Assembly: GCA_021432635.1 (NCBI GenBank)
Contig: MU270067.1
Span: forward strand, 186,001-250,000
DNA from: Thozetella sp. PMI_491
Taxonomy: Eukaryota > Ascomycota > Sordariomycetes > Chaetosphaeriales > Chaetosphaeriaceae
Direction of reading: 5' to 3'
Length of the DNA: 64,000 bases
Positions 22,005 to 34,208 of the stretch are shown here, piece after piece. The notes under the pieces were generated by a model, which was not told the origin of the DNA, did not search any database, and saw only the letters and a program-made list of their open reading frames with translations. A program made the translations under genes and the position numbers. Position 1 is the first letter of the stretch; each line of letters starts with the position of its first letter.

Positions 22005-22681
22005 TACGGCCACTCACCCGCTTGTTGCATCTCTCTTCTCCCTTTTCATTTTCTTATTTCGGGGAGTTATAGCATCGAGGCCCGGTATGGACTGGCTGCA
22101 TTCTGATTTTTTGAGGCGATGGTACAGGGTTTGTCGGGTCAGGGTGCTGCATTCCGGGGAGAAAGAAACATCTCCAAACTGCATAGGGGCTGGCGAAGTT
22201 GTTAGAGGGACCACAGGCATTCCCAGATACCCCTTCGGCCTCGAGAATGAGAGCACGATTATGAAAGAAAGAAAAAACTAGCTCTATTCTGCAGAGCTAT
22301 GTACAAATTCCATTCGCATTTTTTGGGCTTGGTCCTCACCATCGTCGTTTGCATACGGCGTGAACATCAACTACCCATTAGCTATGCTCTCTTACTGGCA
22401 AATATCTTAGTTAACGTGTTAGTTCTAGTGGCAGTTTTAGTGGTCCGTGCACGTGTTATGTAATCAGGAGCTCTGGCTCCCAGCCTCACAAAAATCGTGT
22501 CCCACACAGCTCAGGCGCGTCCTCTCACAGCGCACCCGCGACTCGCAAGGCGACCGACCTTTTTGCGCCGCAACCTCAAGCATCTCAACCCACGATCGAT
22601 TCCCATCCTGACCGCTCTGGGAAGGAGAGGGAGCGCCGAAGTCACCTGTAGGCATAGCGAATTCCCCCTCGAACCGTCGCC
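22005..22681. other. Intergenic region
   Basis: This holds the 3' region of the RBR gene and the promoter/leader of the Arp9-like gene. No open frame with coding features was found. Confidence 0.65.
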
Positions 22682-25106
22682 ATGTCGAGCCAACAAGGCA
22701 AATGGCGCGAGGAGCAGATCCTGATTCTGTGCCCCGGCAGCCAAACCACCATGGCCCAGCTCGGCTGCAATGAACTCACCCCGCCCACCTACCGTATCCC
22801 CACGCGCATGTTCCGCGACCAAGATTCAGATGATCAGTGGCGGCCCTATGCGACTGTCAAGCGCAAGAAGGCGTTCCCATCTGGCGAGGCCCCCAAGAGC
22901 GAAGAGGATGAGTGGGAGTACGTCGAGGACCCGGATTCAGTCGAGGGAGCCGTGTTCCCCATCCAAGGTACGTGCCATCGTCCTGTATGCTGGCTTGCCG
23001 GTCCTCCCCGGTGATACAGCCAAGCCGAGGCATGGCTTTGCTAATCAATTGCGCTCGCAGGTGGTCACATCACCAACATGGAGGCGCTGCTTGCCTTCCT
23101 CGACCACGTCCACAGCATGCTTACCACCACTTACCACAATACCCCGATCGTGCTCATGGCCTCGCCCCAATGGACGCGCCCCGACTGCGAGACTATCGTT
23201 CGCTACATCTTCGAGAAGACCAAGACCCCAGCCCTGTGCCTCATCCACAGTGGCATCGCGACCCAGTATGGCCTTAAGTGGGGCAGTATGACGGTCGTCG
23301 ATATCGGCTTTGAAAAGGTAGATATCACCTGCGTCTACGACAGCAGGATCGTCAGCCAGAGGGAAGTGAATGTCATCCCAGACGTTGAGCGGGACATCAG
23401 CGGCGGCGAAGTCTTTACTATGAAGCTACTAGAGCTGCTAGAGAAGAAGGGCTTCAGCTACGATATGGCCGAGCAGTTGAAGAAGAGCCACATCTGCGAG
23501 GTGCTCCCCTACTCGCCGGAGAGTTCCCTCCTGATGGATCTTCCTACGAACGCCCTCTCCCCCACTGCGACTGCCTCAGAGGCGCCCAAGATTGGGGACC
23601 CCATACGGCCCATCCAGCCCGTCGGCGTAGCCGACGAGGACGACGGCCAGAACGGCGAGAAAGCTCCCGAGGAGGAAGGCATCCTTGACGTGGCCAACAT
23701 CGTGGCTAGTGGTAATACGCGCGAGTTCCTGGCTAAGAAGGAGAAAGAGAAGGCAGACAAGGGCAAGGGCGGCAAGAGGGGACGCGATAAGGACGCCGAG
23801 GCGGCCAAGCCTATCCGGTTGCCAAATTCGAAGAGGATGAAGAACACATTCCACTACGAGGAACTGGTGACGGAGGATGTCATCCCAGAACCTCCCAAGC
23901 CGGCGCCCGCCGCTGCCCTTGTCCAGGAGAATGGCACTAAAGATGTCGAGATGACCGACGGGCCAGGAGTCAATGGCGCCCCACCAGCCGACGGAAGCAA
24001 GCCGTCTGAGGGCGAGCCGGCGCCAAAGACGGAGAACGGCGATCACTCAGCCCCCAATGGCGATGCACCCAAGACGGAGGCAACAGAGACAGCTCCGACA
24101 GTAGCTGAGCCTGCGCCTGCGCCTGCTGCCGAGCCTGCCCCCGGAGAGCCCGCTGAGCCCACCGAGCCCGCCAAGCCCGCACCCGAGCCTGATACTGCTT
24201 CTGCTCCTGTTGCGGCTGCGGCTGCCGAGCCTGCCGCCCCTGCCGAGCCCGCCGCCCCAGCTGTCCCCGATGTTGTCCCTGCGCCCGCTGCCGAGACCAC
24301 GGTCGTCGCTGAACCGGAGCAGCGCACCCGACGCGTGAGGCGAGACATCGAGGTCGGACTTGAACGTTTTACTTTCGCGGATCGTCAGGAGATCGACCGC
24401 ATTGTGACGGCTATCTACCGAGCGATACAAAGCATCGACGATATCTACATGCGGCCACAATGCTGGGAGAACCTCGTATTTGTCGGCAATGCATCGCGCC
24501 TGCGGGGCCTCAAGGACAACATCATGCAGACTTTGCAGGCGCGTTACCTCATTTCACCCAGTACAGCAACCATGTTCACCTCGGAACTGCCATCTAACCT
24601 CGGAACGCCTAGCGGCACCGGGTCGCAGACCCCGACTGGCTCGTTCACGGGCATCCCCCACCAGCTCCCGACCTCGAGCAATGTCAACCCGCTGCTCCAG
24701 GCGGCGACAACCGCTAACCTTGTGATCCCGGGCGCACCTGGTGCACCTGGGTCTAACGCCGGCGACGCGGCACCGAGTCACCACTCTCATGCCCAGACGC
24801 CGACTGCCATTAAACTCGCGCCGCTGCCTACATATCTCAGCGAGTGGACCAAGAATGGCTTCGAGGAGGCCATGTTCCTTGGTGCGCAGGTCGCGGCACG
24901 TCTGGCATTTTGTGTGCACAACTTGGATCAGCAAGGCCTGGAGAGCCAGAGGTACATGAGCTTGAATCGTGTGGATTACAAGTGAGTTCTGTTTTCCTCC
25001 TACGCCATTCGTTTCTGTCAGCCGCTTTCTGGGGTCAGGGTAACTAACAGATGGCAGCGAATTGGGGCCCAAGGGCATCCGGGATCATTCGATGCTTGGC
25101 TGGTAG
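22682..25106 (+). CDS. arp9: Arp9-like actin-related protein (chromatin remodelling)
   Basis: Three exons, 22682-22967, 23061-24981 and 25058-25106, join in phase to 751 residues. The last exon encodes only the tail ending GIRDHSMLGW. Actin-fold segments are visible: VVDIGFEKVDITCVYD (phosphate-loop-like), ISGGEVFTMKLLELL, the CWENLVFVGNASRLRG segment near 565-580 and the C-terminal LPTYLSEWTKNGFEEA. Family knowledge: Arp9 is a nuclear subunit of SWI/SNF- and RSC-type remodellers. The actin core is split by about 255 residues (roughly 260-515) of low-complexity sequence rich in Pro, Ala and Glu. A basic K/R patch precedes it. Another divergent nuclear Arp is possible, but the tail and insert position fit fungal Arp9 best. 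Confidence 0.78.
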
Positions 25107-25725
25107 GCACAGCCATTCCGATCGCCCCGGCGTTGATATTGGCGCCAGTCCTACGGAGTTGGAAGGGAGTGGGGGAATATGCGATTTCTTTTCCAGGCTG
25201 TACTGGGCAGGCAAAGGCGGGACCTGCTTTATGGTATCTCGAGTTTGTCGCGAGCGGAATATTCGCGAAAAATAGACGACGCCAGGCGAAAGGATTCTAT
25301 ACCCGAGCGTGTCGCCTCGGGGTCTTGTAGAATACTGTCTGTATAGTATCAATATGCAGAATCGGAAAATCATTGGTCAGATTAGGCGGCGGGGCAGCTC
25401 TCTATGCATGGAACGAGTCTTCGCTCGAGAAGGCTCGGTCGTGCCCACATCTCAGGTTGTCGAATACGAAGTTTGACAAACGGCAGCCACTGGCGGAGCA
25501 AAATGACAGCTCTAGAGAAGCGTGCTTTACCCTTTTCGAACTCCACAATCGGATCTGGGCCAGACCGAACCCGGAGGCGGCTTTTTGAGTCATACGGAGG
25601 TCTCATTCACGCATGCCAGACATACATGGAAAGCGATACTTCTACAAGATGACCCGACGAGTCGTTTTCAGGTTCTAGAAGGATACACAGCAAAACAAAA
25701 GCACCAACCACGCGAACACCTCGCT
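25107..25725. other. Intergenic region
   Basis: This is the spacer between the Arp9-like and RidA genes. No gene is supported. Several short frames overlap on both strands without domains. Confidence 0.65.
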
Positions 25726-26277
25726 ATGGCATCTCGCAAACTCATCAGTTCCGGCTCGCCGTTCGAGGCCCAGATCGGGTACTCCCGTGCCGTCGTTGCC
25801 GACGAATGGGTCTTTGTCTCGGGCTGCACAGGGTGCGTACAGTAGGAAGAGGTTATTCCTGCCTGCGTCAACTAGGCCTTCCCTCTTCTTCATTAATTTT
25901 CCTAACGTACATTACTTACGACGAGCCATTGGCTATGCTCTACTAGGTACGACTACAAGGCCGGCACCATCTCGGACGATGTGGTCGAGCAGGCAGAGCA
26001 GACCATGAAGAATGTCGCGGCTGCCCTCACGGAGGCCGGCGCCGGGGTACAGGATATTGTCCGGGTCCGGTACATCCTCCCCGACCGGACCGATTTCCCG
26101 AAGACCTGGCCGGTACTCCAGAAATGGCTGGGCAACGTGCGGCCTGCTGCAACGATGATCCAGTCAGGCCTGATGGAAGAGATTATGAAGATTGAGATCG
26201 AGGTCACAGCGAGGAAGACGGTCGCGCCTTCATCTTCGGGCGCTGGCAGTGCCGGAGATCCCCCAGCAGGAGTATAG
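25726..26277 (+). CDS. RidA/YjgF-family protein
   Basis: Two exons, 25726-25832 and 25947-26277, join as GG|G and encode 145 residues, typical for the family. The fold is recognisable from GYSRAVVADEWVFVSGCTG, the helix EQTMKNVAAALTEAGAG, DIVRVRYILPDRTDFP, the NVRPAATM segment carrying the family arginine, and the final strand MKIEIEVTA. RidA proteins hydrolyse reactive 2-aminoacrylate or other enamine/imine intermediates to keto acids plus ammonia; many fungal paralogues have untested substrates. The C-terminal 18 residues (Pro/Ser/Gly) are a disordered extension. No targeting peptide is evident. It converges on the YeeE-type gene. Confidence 0.9.
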
Positions 26278-26394
26278 TGGTCTTGTAAACGCAGGATACT
26301 CGGGTTGTGACTTATGGGGGAGATATTTCTGTTATACCTTCATGAGCGAGTGACGGACCGTTTGGTAATGATTTCTATGTCGCGGTGTCCTGGA

Positions 26395-27523
26395 TTAGTA
26401 CAGAATTGCGGCCACGCCAGCTCCTGAGGTAAATGCTGAGACAATTGTGATGACGCTTGATATCGATTGGAGGGACATGCCGCTGATCCCACTATGCGAT
26501 TTAGAGTCAGTGATTGTCCATCTTCGGACCGGCCGTGAAGCTAGAAGGGGCAGCTTTGATTCGGAAAACGTACTGGCCCGAGGTACAACCGCCTGCGACC
26601 CTCGATCCCACGATCATTACGACCCCCCCGGCGAAAGCGGAGAGGGGCGCGATCTCTGGGCTTGCTCTTCCCGCGAGCTCCGGGATGGTCTTGACAACGA
26701 CCCAGGAGCCAGCAGCAACCCCTGCACAGAAAACGATGCTCGTCACGCTTGTTCTGCTCCCACCGCCCCTGACAAGGCGCCAAAGCCAGCTTCCGGCCTC
26801 TTCAAACGAGCCGGAGGTGCCCACCAAAGACTTGCGCAGCACGATCGAGACCAGCTGTCCGGCACCGATGAGGAGGCCCCCGAATACAGGGTGAATCCTG
26901 GCCCTCGGCGCCGGAGAGGTCAACAAGCTAAAGTTGATTACACCGAGGAACAAGCTTTCCAGCAAGATGAAGCCAGTCAGGCGGCTGAGGCCGAGGCTTT
27001 CGTGGATCGTCAACCGCGGCTTCACAGCCTTCTCAGGTGCGAGTCGCAACGAACGCTCCGCGAGGTATGGCCGAACATAGCCTGTGTAGACAATGCCGCC
27101 TATGATGCTTCCATACAGTGCCCACCAGCCTGACTTGACACCCAAGGCCACCTGGGAGAAGATGGTCCCCGGACAGGCGCCTGATAGGGCCATGCCAATG
27201 CCCAGGAGGGCACCCCCGAGGACATTGCCGTCGAACGGGCCAAACACACCCACGGAAGAAAAGTTCCGTGGGCCGGGGCTGATGTAGCCGAGCCGTCGTG
27301 CCAATAGGACAAGCACTCTGCATTCTGTTAGCCACCGGCAAATGCTCCTGCCAAAGGTGGTTGGTATCCAGACTTACCCGCTTGTCGCAGTGGCTGTCAA
27401 GAACGACTGTAGCATGTGCCAGTCCGTGAATTGCAACTGGGATAGTATAACCGACGGGTGGTAGACCCCGGCGGCGGTCAGAGCAGCCCCGAATACGGCA
27501 CCAGATAGCACAGTCGTAGCCAT
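26395..27523 (-). CDS. YeeE/YedE-type sulfur transporter (DUF395)
   Basis: Three exons, 27523-27378, 27317-26574 and 26491-26395, join in phase (GG|A, then CA|T for the His of TSGHGISG) and give 328 residues. I use the ATG at 27523; upstream frame extension begins only with GTG. The protein is hydrophobic with about eight to ten spans. It contains repeated Gly-rich half-motifs with a cysteine: GMALSGACPGT (Cys97) and GSRVAGGCTSGHG (Cys293). These cysteine motifs are known in bacterial thiosulfate transporters of this family. Import of thiosulfate or another reduced sulfur compound is therefore likely but inferred. No sulfur-assimilation gene lies beside it. The family is mainly bacterial, so old horizontal acquisition is possible. 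Confidence 0.87.
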
Positions 27524-29498
27524 AATGCTAACCTGGTCGTCCAGCGGCGTCACTAGGTGGCTGGAGAAAGCTATCCTTGACACGCCTGACTCGCAATTCG
27601 AGTGGGAATAGGTCGGGGGAGGGGCTAAAGGATCGGACTGGGGAGGGAGAACTAGGGAGGGGAAGGGGTTCTTCTAGATACTCGGGTCAAAGTTCCCCCC
27701 CTGTGCTGCCTCCATTCTTTCGACTAGCCCAATAGACGTGGGAGCTTCGACCAGTCAAAGAGATCCTTAGGCGTAGTGGCGGGTGTCGCCATTTCACAAC
27801 GGAGCGTCGCAATTCGCGCCGTTGCCAGTAGCCGTGACCCAGTCTCCATCGCCGACAAAAAAAAATGAGATAGAGGACGTCGTACACCGAGCTAAGGTTG
27901 GTGATGCATCGTAGGGCGCGATAGATGGCGTCCGGGGATATTCGCACAGCTATGTGAGACATGCGGCGGCACAAGTCCGAACCGCACTCGAACCCAACTT
28001 CCATGCCCCAAAAAGCAACAATGAATATGCCAAAATCCTGGAAAATTGAGGCTTGGGTGGCGCTGCTAGCACTTGTTTGAAGCCATCCCGGATCTAATTC
28101 ATTTTTCCCTCTCTTTCCTTTTTTCAAGAAAGAAAAAAATTTCTCGGGTTTCCAGCGGACTGGACTCCGCCATCCCATACGAACCACCATGCGGCACCAT
28201 ACACCGCACCATACTCCTAGCCGTCGGCCAAGTTGTGGTCCGAAATGGGACCCGCTCCTGTTGAGGTCGGCGATGTCGGGGAGCTGTGGCAGGGAACCCG
28301 CGGGTTGGAACTGGGACATGGCGGAGCGGGATCGTACAGCTAGCGAACGGCAAGAGAAGAGCTGTCATGCCTCGCCGGATGGTCTCCTGGACCTCGACGT
28401 GGCTAGGTAAGCAAATGCCGGGTGGAGAAGAAGAGTTCGACGAGATATAGAGAGCGGATAGCTGCTGGTTACTTGAATGGGTGTCCACCTGTATGCTGGT
28501 CTCTCTCAGCTCAGAGATGAGAGTTTGCATTCTCCTTGCCGCTCCTTCCCCCCTGGTACCACCACAAGACTGCCATCATAAAGGACCTTGCCTGTCGCGC
28601 TTCCAACTGGGACTCATACGGGGCCACTTCTCAAAGAAAGCTCATGGCGGTGTCGCAGCTCCCACTGGTCAAAGTGCTATGGGCTTATGTGCAGGGCAGG
28701 CCGCACTCTTGTACATTTACATCGCCGCTGCTTGCCCTCTTATTCATGTTTTACTGCCTACCGCAGTAATGTTCGCGCTATCCATGCCATCTCTTTCCCA
28801 TCGAATTTATTTCAGAAAACATTGAGCTACTCGACCGATTGATGCGTGATACACGTCATATTGAGGCCTAGTATACGCCACGCAGATGGAGAGAGCGCAT
28901 GTGGTCGCACCGATGCTGGACAACCATCGACGAGCAAGGCTCACAAGACATGAATGTAGGTTAATTGACAAAGCCGTGGCATTCACAAAGCCGCCGGGTG
29001 GCTACGATTCGCGATGCTGTCTGACCTAACCCTGCATTCGCGAGCTGCAGCCTCCAAGACATCTCGACAGTTCCGTGCGTAGAAGACATGATTGTAACGA
29101 CTGCCTGGGGAGGAAGAGCCGTAATTGTGGATTTATTTTTTCTCTCTCTCTTTTCTCATCGTAGGCATACCTCTCCGCCGGTACGATACTCGCTTCGCCC
29201 CAGCTGCATAGGCTATCAACAACTGATGATATTCGATGGTGGGCCGGCCATACAATACGGCCTTCCCACCGAGCCCGACGATAGAATTACCTAGATGGAC
29301 TTGCTCTTGGCCTGGTGGTGGGAGCGGTAACTTTGTGTCTTCCCCTCACCCGCAAAGCAGACGCGACACGATACGAACCCACCCTACTCTCTACCAGATA
29401 TCCTATATGCTCCTGGGTGGGCGCGTATGCGTTTGCTTGTGTGTGTACGATGTGTGTGTGTGTGTGCACTTGTGCGTACGTCCCCGGCGGCTGCCAGA
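27524..29498. other. 2-kb interval without a supported gene
   Basis: This is the promoter side of the YeeE-type gene and the 3' side of the MDR gene. A minus-strand frame starting at 28319 has a plausible first 20 codons but then turns into low-complexity sequence. A (TG)8 tract lies at 29451-29466. Confidence 0.6.
29451..29466 (+). repeat. (TG)8 microsatellite
   Basis: Eight uninterrupted TG units lie in a wider TG-rich segment, about 35 bp beyond the MDR gene's stop codon. Confidence 0.9.
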
Positions 29499-30657
29499 TC
29501 AGAGCTTGGGCGAGTCTCCATTCTCGCCGCCAATTTCGATGACAAGCTTGCCAAACTGTCTCCCCGCCTTCATGTCCTCAAACAACGAGTCGATGCCGTC
29601 CAGGTTGGACAGCCCCGTGACAACCCGACTGACCACAGGCTGGATTTTGTGCTCGCGCACGAAGTTGACCATGTCACGGAACTCCTTCTTGTTGCCCATC
29701 ATGCTGCCTCGGAGCTCAATATTCTTGAGCACCGCCTGGATGGGCCAGTCCAGCTTCGGCCCGACCGTCATGCCGTACATGGAGATGACGCCGCCGGTCT
29801 TGAGGAACTTGACCGCCTTGGGCACGAGGTCGCCACCGGCGCCGTCGATGATTGCGTCAATGTAGGGCCGGTCCTTGGGAAGTAGGCGCATCAGTTCCGT
29901 GTGCCAGTCCTTGTTCTTGTAGATGACGCCGCCCTTGGCGCCCATCGCGACAGCCTTGTCGATCTTTTCTTGGTCGCCGCTCGTCACCCACGCATTGATC
30001 CCGAGCGCCACGGCGAACTGCAGAGTCTGCAGCGCGACACCGCCACCGATGCCCGTCAGGAGAATGTTCCGCCCCGGCACGGCGTTGCCGCTCTTGGTGA
30101 TGAGCGCACGCCACGCCGTCAGGCCGACGAGCGGCAGGGCGGCGCCCTGGGCAGGTGAGAGGTGCAGAGGGGCCTCGACCAGCTCGTCCTGGGGAACAAC
30201 CAGGTATTCCTGGGCAGCGCCGGCATCGAGGAGGGCGGCGCCGCCCATGACGACGGGACTCACCACGTCCCCCTCAGGCCCGACAGGGTCCTCCTCCCAA
30301 CCTCGGGAGGGTGTCAAAAGTACAGGCTTCCGCTGCAGCTCGGGATTGACGCCAGGGCCGGTCTCCACGACGATACCATAACCGTCGGCCAGCAACGGAT
30401 GCTCAAACGAGATGCCCGGATACAGGTGCTGCCGGATAAAGAGATCTCGGTGGTTCAGCGCAGCGGCTGTGATGCGAACCAAGACTTCTCCCTCGCCCGG
30501 CGTAGGCTTGGGCACCTGCTTGAGCTGAAGACTTGGGGCAGATGTTAGCAGCGAGTTTGGGATCCCGAACAATGTAAGCAGCCGTGTAGACTTACGGGTA
30601 GTAGACCTGGCCAGGCTTGCCGCCCTCGATCTTCTGGATGGTGAGCGCGAGAGGCAT
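29499..30657 (-). CDS. MDR-superfamily zinc-independent oxidoreductase (quinone-reductase-like)
   Basis: Two exons, 30657-30596 and 30531-29499, join as CC|T to give 364 residues. The first exon encodes MPLALTIQKIEGGKPGQVYY. The body has the MDR fold: GEVLVRITAAALNHRDLF near the N-terminus, the nucleotide-binding loop LLTGIGGGVALQ (about 200-215), VTSGDQEK and DAIIDGAGGD. The catalytic-zinc GHE motif is replaced by LADGYGIVVE and the structural-zinc cysteine cluster is absent, so zinc-independent NAD(P)H chemistry is expected. The substrate cannot be read from sequence. The last three residues are PKL, at best a weak peroxisomal signal. An open frame extending upstream of exon 2 (to 30692) is intron sequence read through. 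Confidence 0.88.
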
Positions 30658-31267
30658 GGTAGAAGACGATATGACCACACGCGCTGAAACAACTGGGTGC
30701 TTATTCTGGATCTTGGTGGATAGACGCGCCACCGGCTTGGGATATAAGAAGTATTTAAATAGCTACCTAGCTAGGATCACAGGACACCAAGGTATACCCC
30801 GTAGCTCAAGCGACAGGCGACAGACGAGAGGCGAAACGCAGGTTAATGGTTGTGCCCCACCTCCCCGCAATGTTCGGACAGCCGGCCAGCCGTACATCCT
30901 CGGCTCTAGGGATAGTATTACATTACAAAGCGGGAACAACCTTTTTTGCAGTAGCAAGCAAACGCAATGCAGAAGACTTTGGTGGTGTTCGGAGAACTCA
31001 ATTCGTAGCTACTGTAGATATGCCTACCTTGCTTTCTATTGACTCTAGGCCCTAACTCAAATGCGTCTTGGTCCTAATTCGTTGATACCGCGCCTGGCTC
31101 CAAACGAGCCAAGCCAAGGCACCTAGGTAGGAGGGCAGTGAGGCGAGCGATCGACGAATGCCTGCGGAATGAATCCGCTGGCCGGGGGAGGGTATCATAT
31201 CCATACAAAAGTATGTACACAAGCTTATGCCCAGTATGCTACTCAGTGCCGTGGTAAAGCCCGCGCC
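30658..31267. other. Intergenic region (MDR promoter, KRR1 3' side)
   Basis: No gene is supported. CTACCTAGCTAGG-type and CACCTAGGTAGG-type motifs occur at about 30764-30776 and 31120-31132. Confidence 0.65.
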
Positions 31268-32605
<1,338 letters not shown>

Positions 32606-34208
32606 TTAGATGGTCTGTTTTAAAAAAAAATTATCGAATTAGAAGTTGTCTGAATTTGAGTATAAATAGACAACTTATTCCGAGGAATGGGGTGGGAGCG
32701 ATGCTGGCGCTGGACAGCTTTAGAAGAGACGACTTTGACGTGTGCCTGAATTTTTTTTTTTTGGCAGTGAGGTCTGTTGCGGACTCACAGCTGGCAGCAG
32801 GTGGCGGTTATTCAAACGGGCGCCCCTGTCAAGTCAACAAATTTTGTCCAATGAAGGCGCGGCAGGTCCGCCAGGGACCTGCCACCCCTGAAGTGAACAT
32901 CCTTGTTGCCAGATCCTCGGAAGGCCAAAAGCTATTACTTAGGTACCTTCATACTCCATAATGCTCATTCTAAAACGGCAGCCCCTGGTATCGTATCTTA
33001 TCTCTGCTTTTGGAAGCTGGAACGATGAACACTGCTTCCCAGAGGAAAGATGAGGCGTAGTCCCCCAGGGCTTATGTGAAAGGATTTTCGCCACTCCGTC
33101 CGTCGAAGGCAATATTCATCCCAGTCGAGAGAAGCAATTAAACCCTGTAAGGCATTGTTGGCAGACCGCGTCTACTGGTAGCAACCCGAGCTGGGTGCCA
33201 GGAGCATATACTATGTACTGTTGCCTCGACCAGCGGAGAGAGATACGTCATGCTGGGGAGGGAAAAAGGGGGGGGGGGGGTAAACGAGTGGGCGTCGAAG
33301 CCGACTGCAAATGAAGAAATGACCATTGGACGAAGGATCCGGCGCAGCGGGCACGGATAACCTTAACGGCGGTCTCTCCAATATGGCGCGGTGGGAATGT
33401 TCACTGGCATTCGAGAAGCTCGCTGTCCCGAGACGTGCGTCCGTCCCCTTTTGTCCGCATTTCAGCCCTTGGGGAACCCGTACCAGATGTCTTGGCATCT
33501 CTGGATCGACCCTTAGCGCGTCTCCGTAAGGCTGTTCCGCTGGGTTCTGATCGCGGCAGGGAGCCCCTGGGCCCAGCCAATCAAACCGCGAGGCACTGAG
33601 AATAACAAGCTGCGGCCTGTGCGACTCAGCAATCTTTTAATTGTCGTTCATCCATCCAGCACCAGTAAGGGGGGAATCGCGGCCGTTCTGACCTCTCACC
33701 TCTTCCGATCTAATTCATCCTCTTTCCCTCCGACGGTCGCTTATCCAGTGGGCGCCTGTTAATAATGTCTTAAATTCGTCGCAAACCATAATTCACCACT
33801 CTCTCTCTCGTTCCGTGCACGCCTTCGTAACCTCTGCTTCGAGTCGCTCGTTAGTCTTTTTTTTCTTCAGCGGAATACCTGCCTGGCACGCCTTCTGCCT
33901 GTTGCACGCAGAAGCCCATATCCGACGCCTCCCCCCCGACAAAAAGTCCCCTCCGCTGCATCGGCCCTCTACGCCCTACGGAAGTGTGCCTCGCTCCTGA
34001 TTTCAGTGCTGCTTGTGGCCTTTCCCGAGCTCTATCGACCTCCCCAATCCCCCCACGAGAACTTTGACCTCGACCTCGATCTCTCCCTAAAGCCGGCAAG
34101 CTGGCTCCCATACTTGAACGAACGCGCTCGCCACTGCCCCCGCCGCGGTGCCCGCCTACCCTAACGCCACCACCCGACCTCGTGGAGCTCCCACCCGTAC
34201 GGTCAATC
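32606..34208. other. Divergent upstream region of KRR1 and the GATA gene
   Basis: No gene is supported. A G13 run lies at 33268-33280. The last 500 bases before 34209 are rich in C and T and probably form a long leader for the GATA gene. Confidence 0.65.
33268..33280 (+). repeat. G13 homopolymer
   Basis: Thirteen consecutive G residues follow an A5 run in the KRR1/GATA upstream region. Confidence 0.85.

Noticed and set aside
27687-28319. 210-codon minus-strand frame starting MSQFQPAGSLPQLPDIADLN
   Set aside because: The first 20 codons look plausible, but the frame then passes through a T/A-rich low-complexity stretch and an unlikely Trp/Arg-rich segment. No downstream exon could be found, so it is not listed as a gene.
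29499-30692. Single 397-codon frame for the MDR oxidoreductase
   Set aside because: Its first 50 residues come from reading the intron and antisense leader. The spliced model with exon 30657-30596 gives the family N-terminus.
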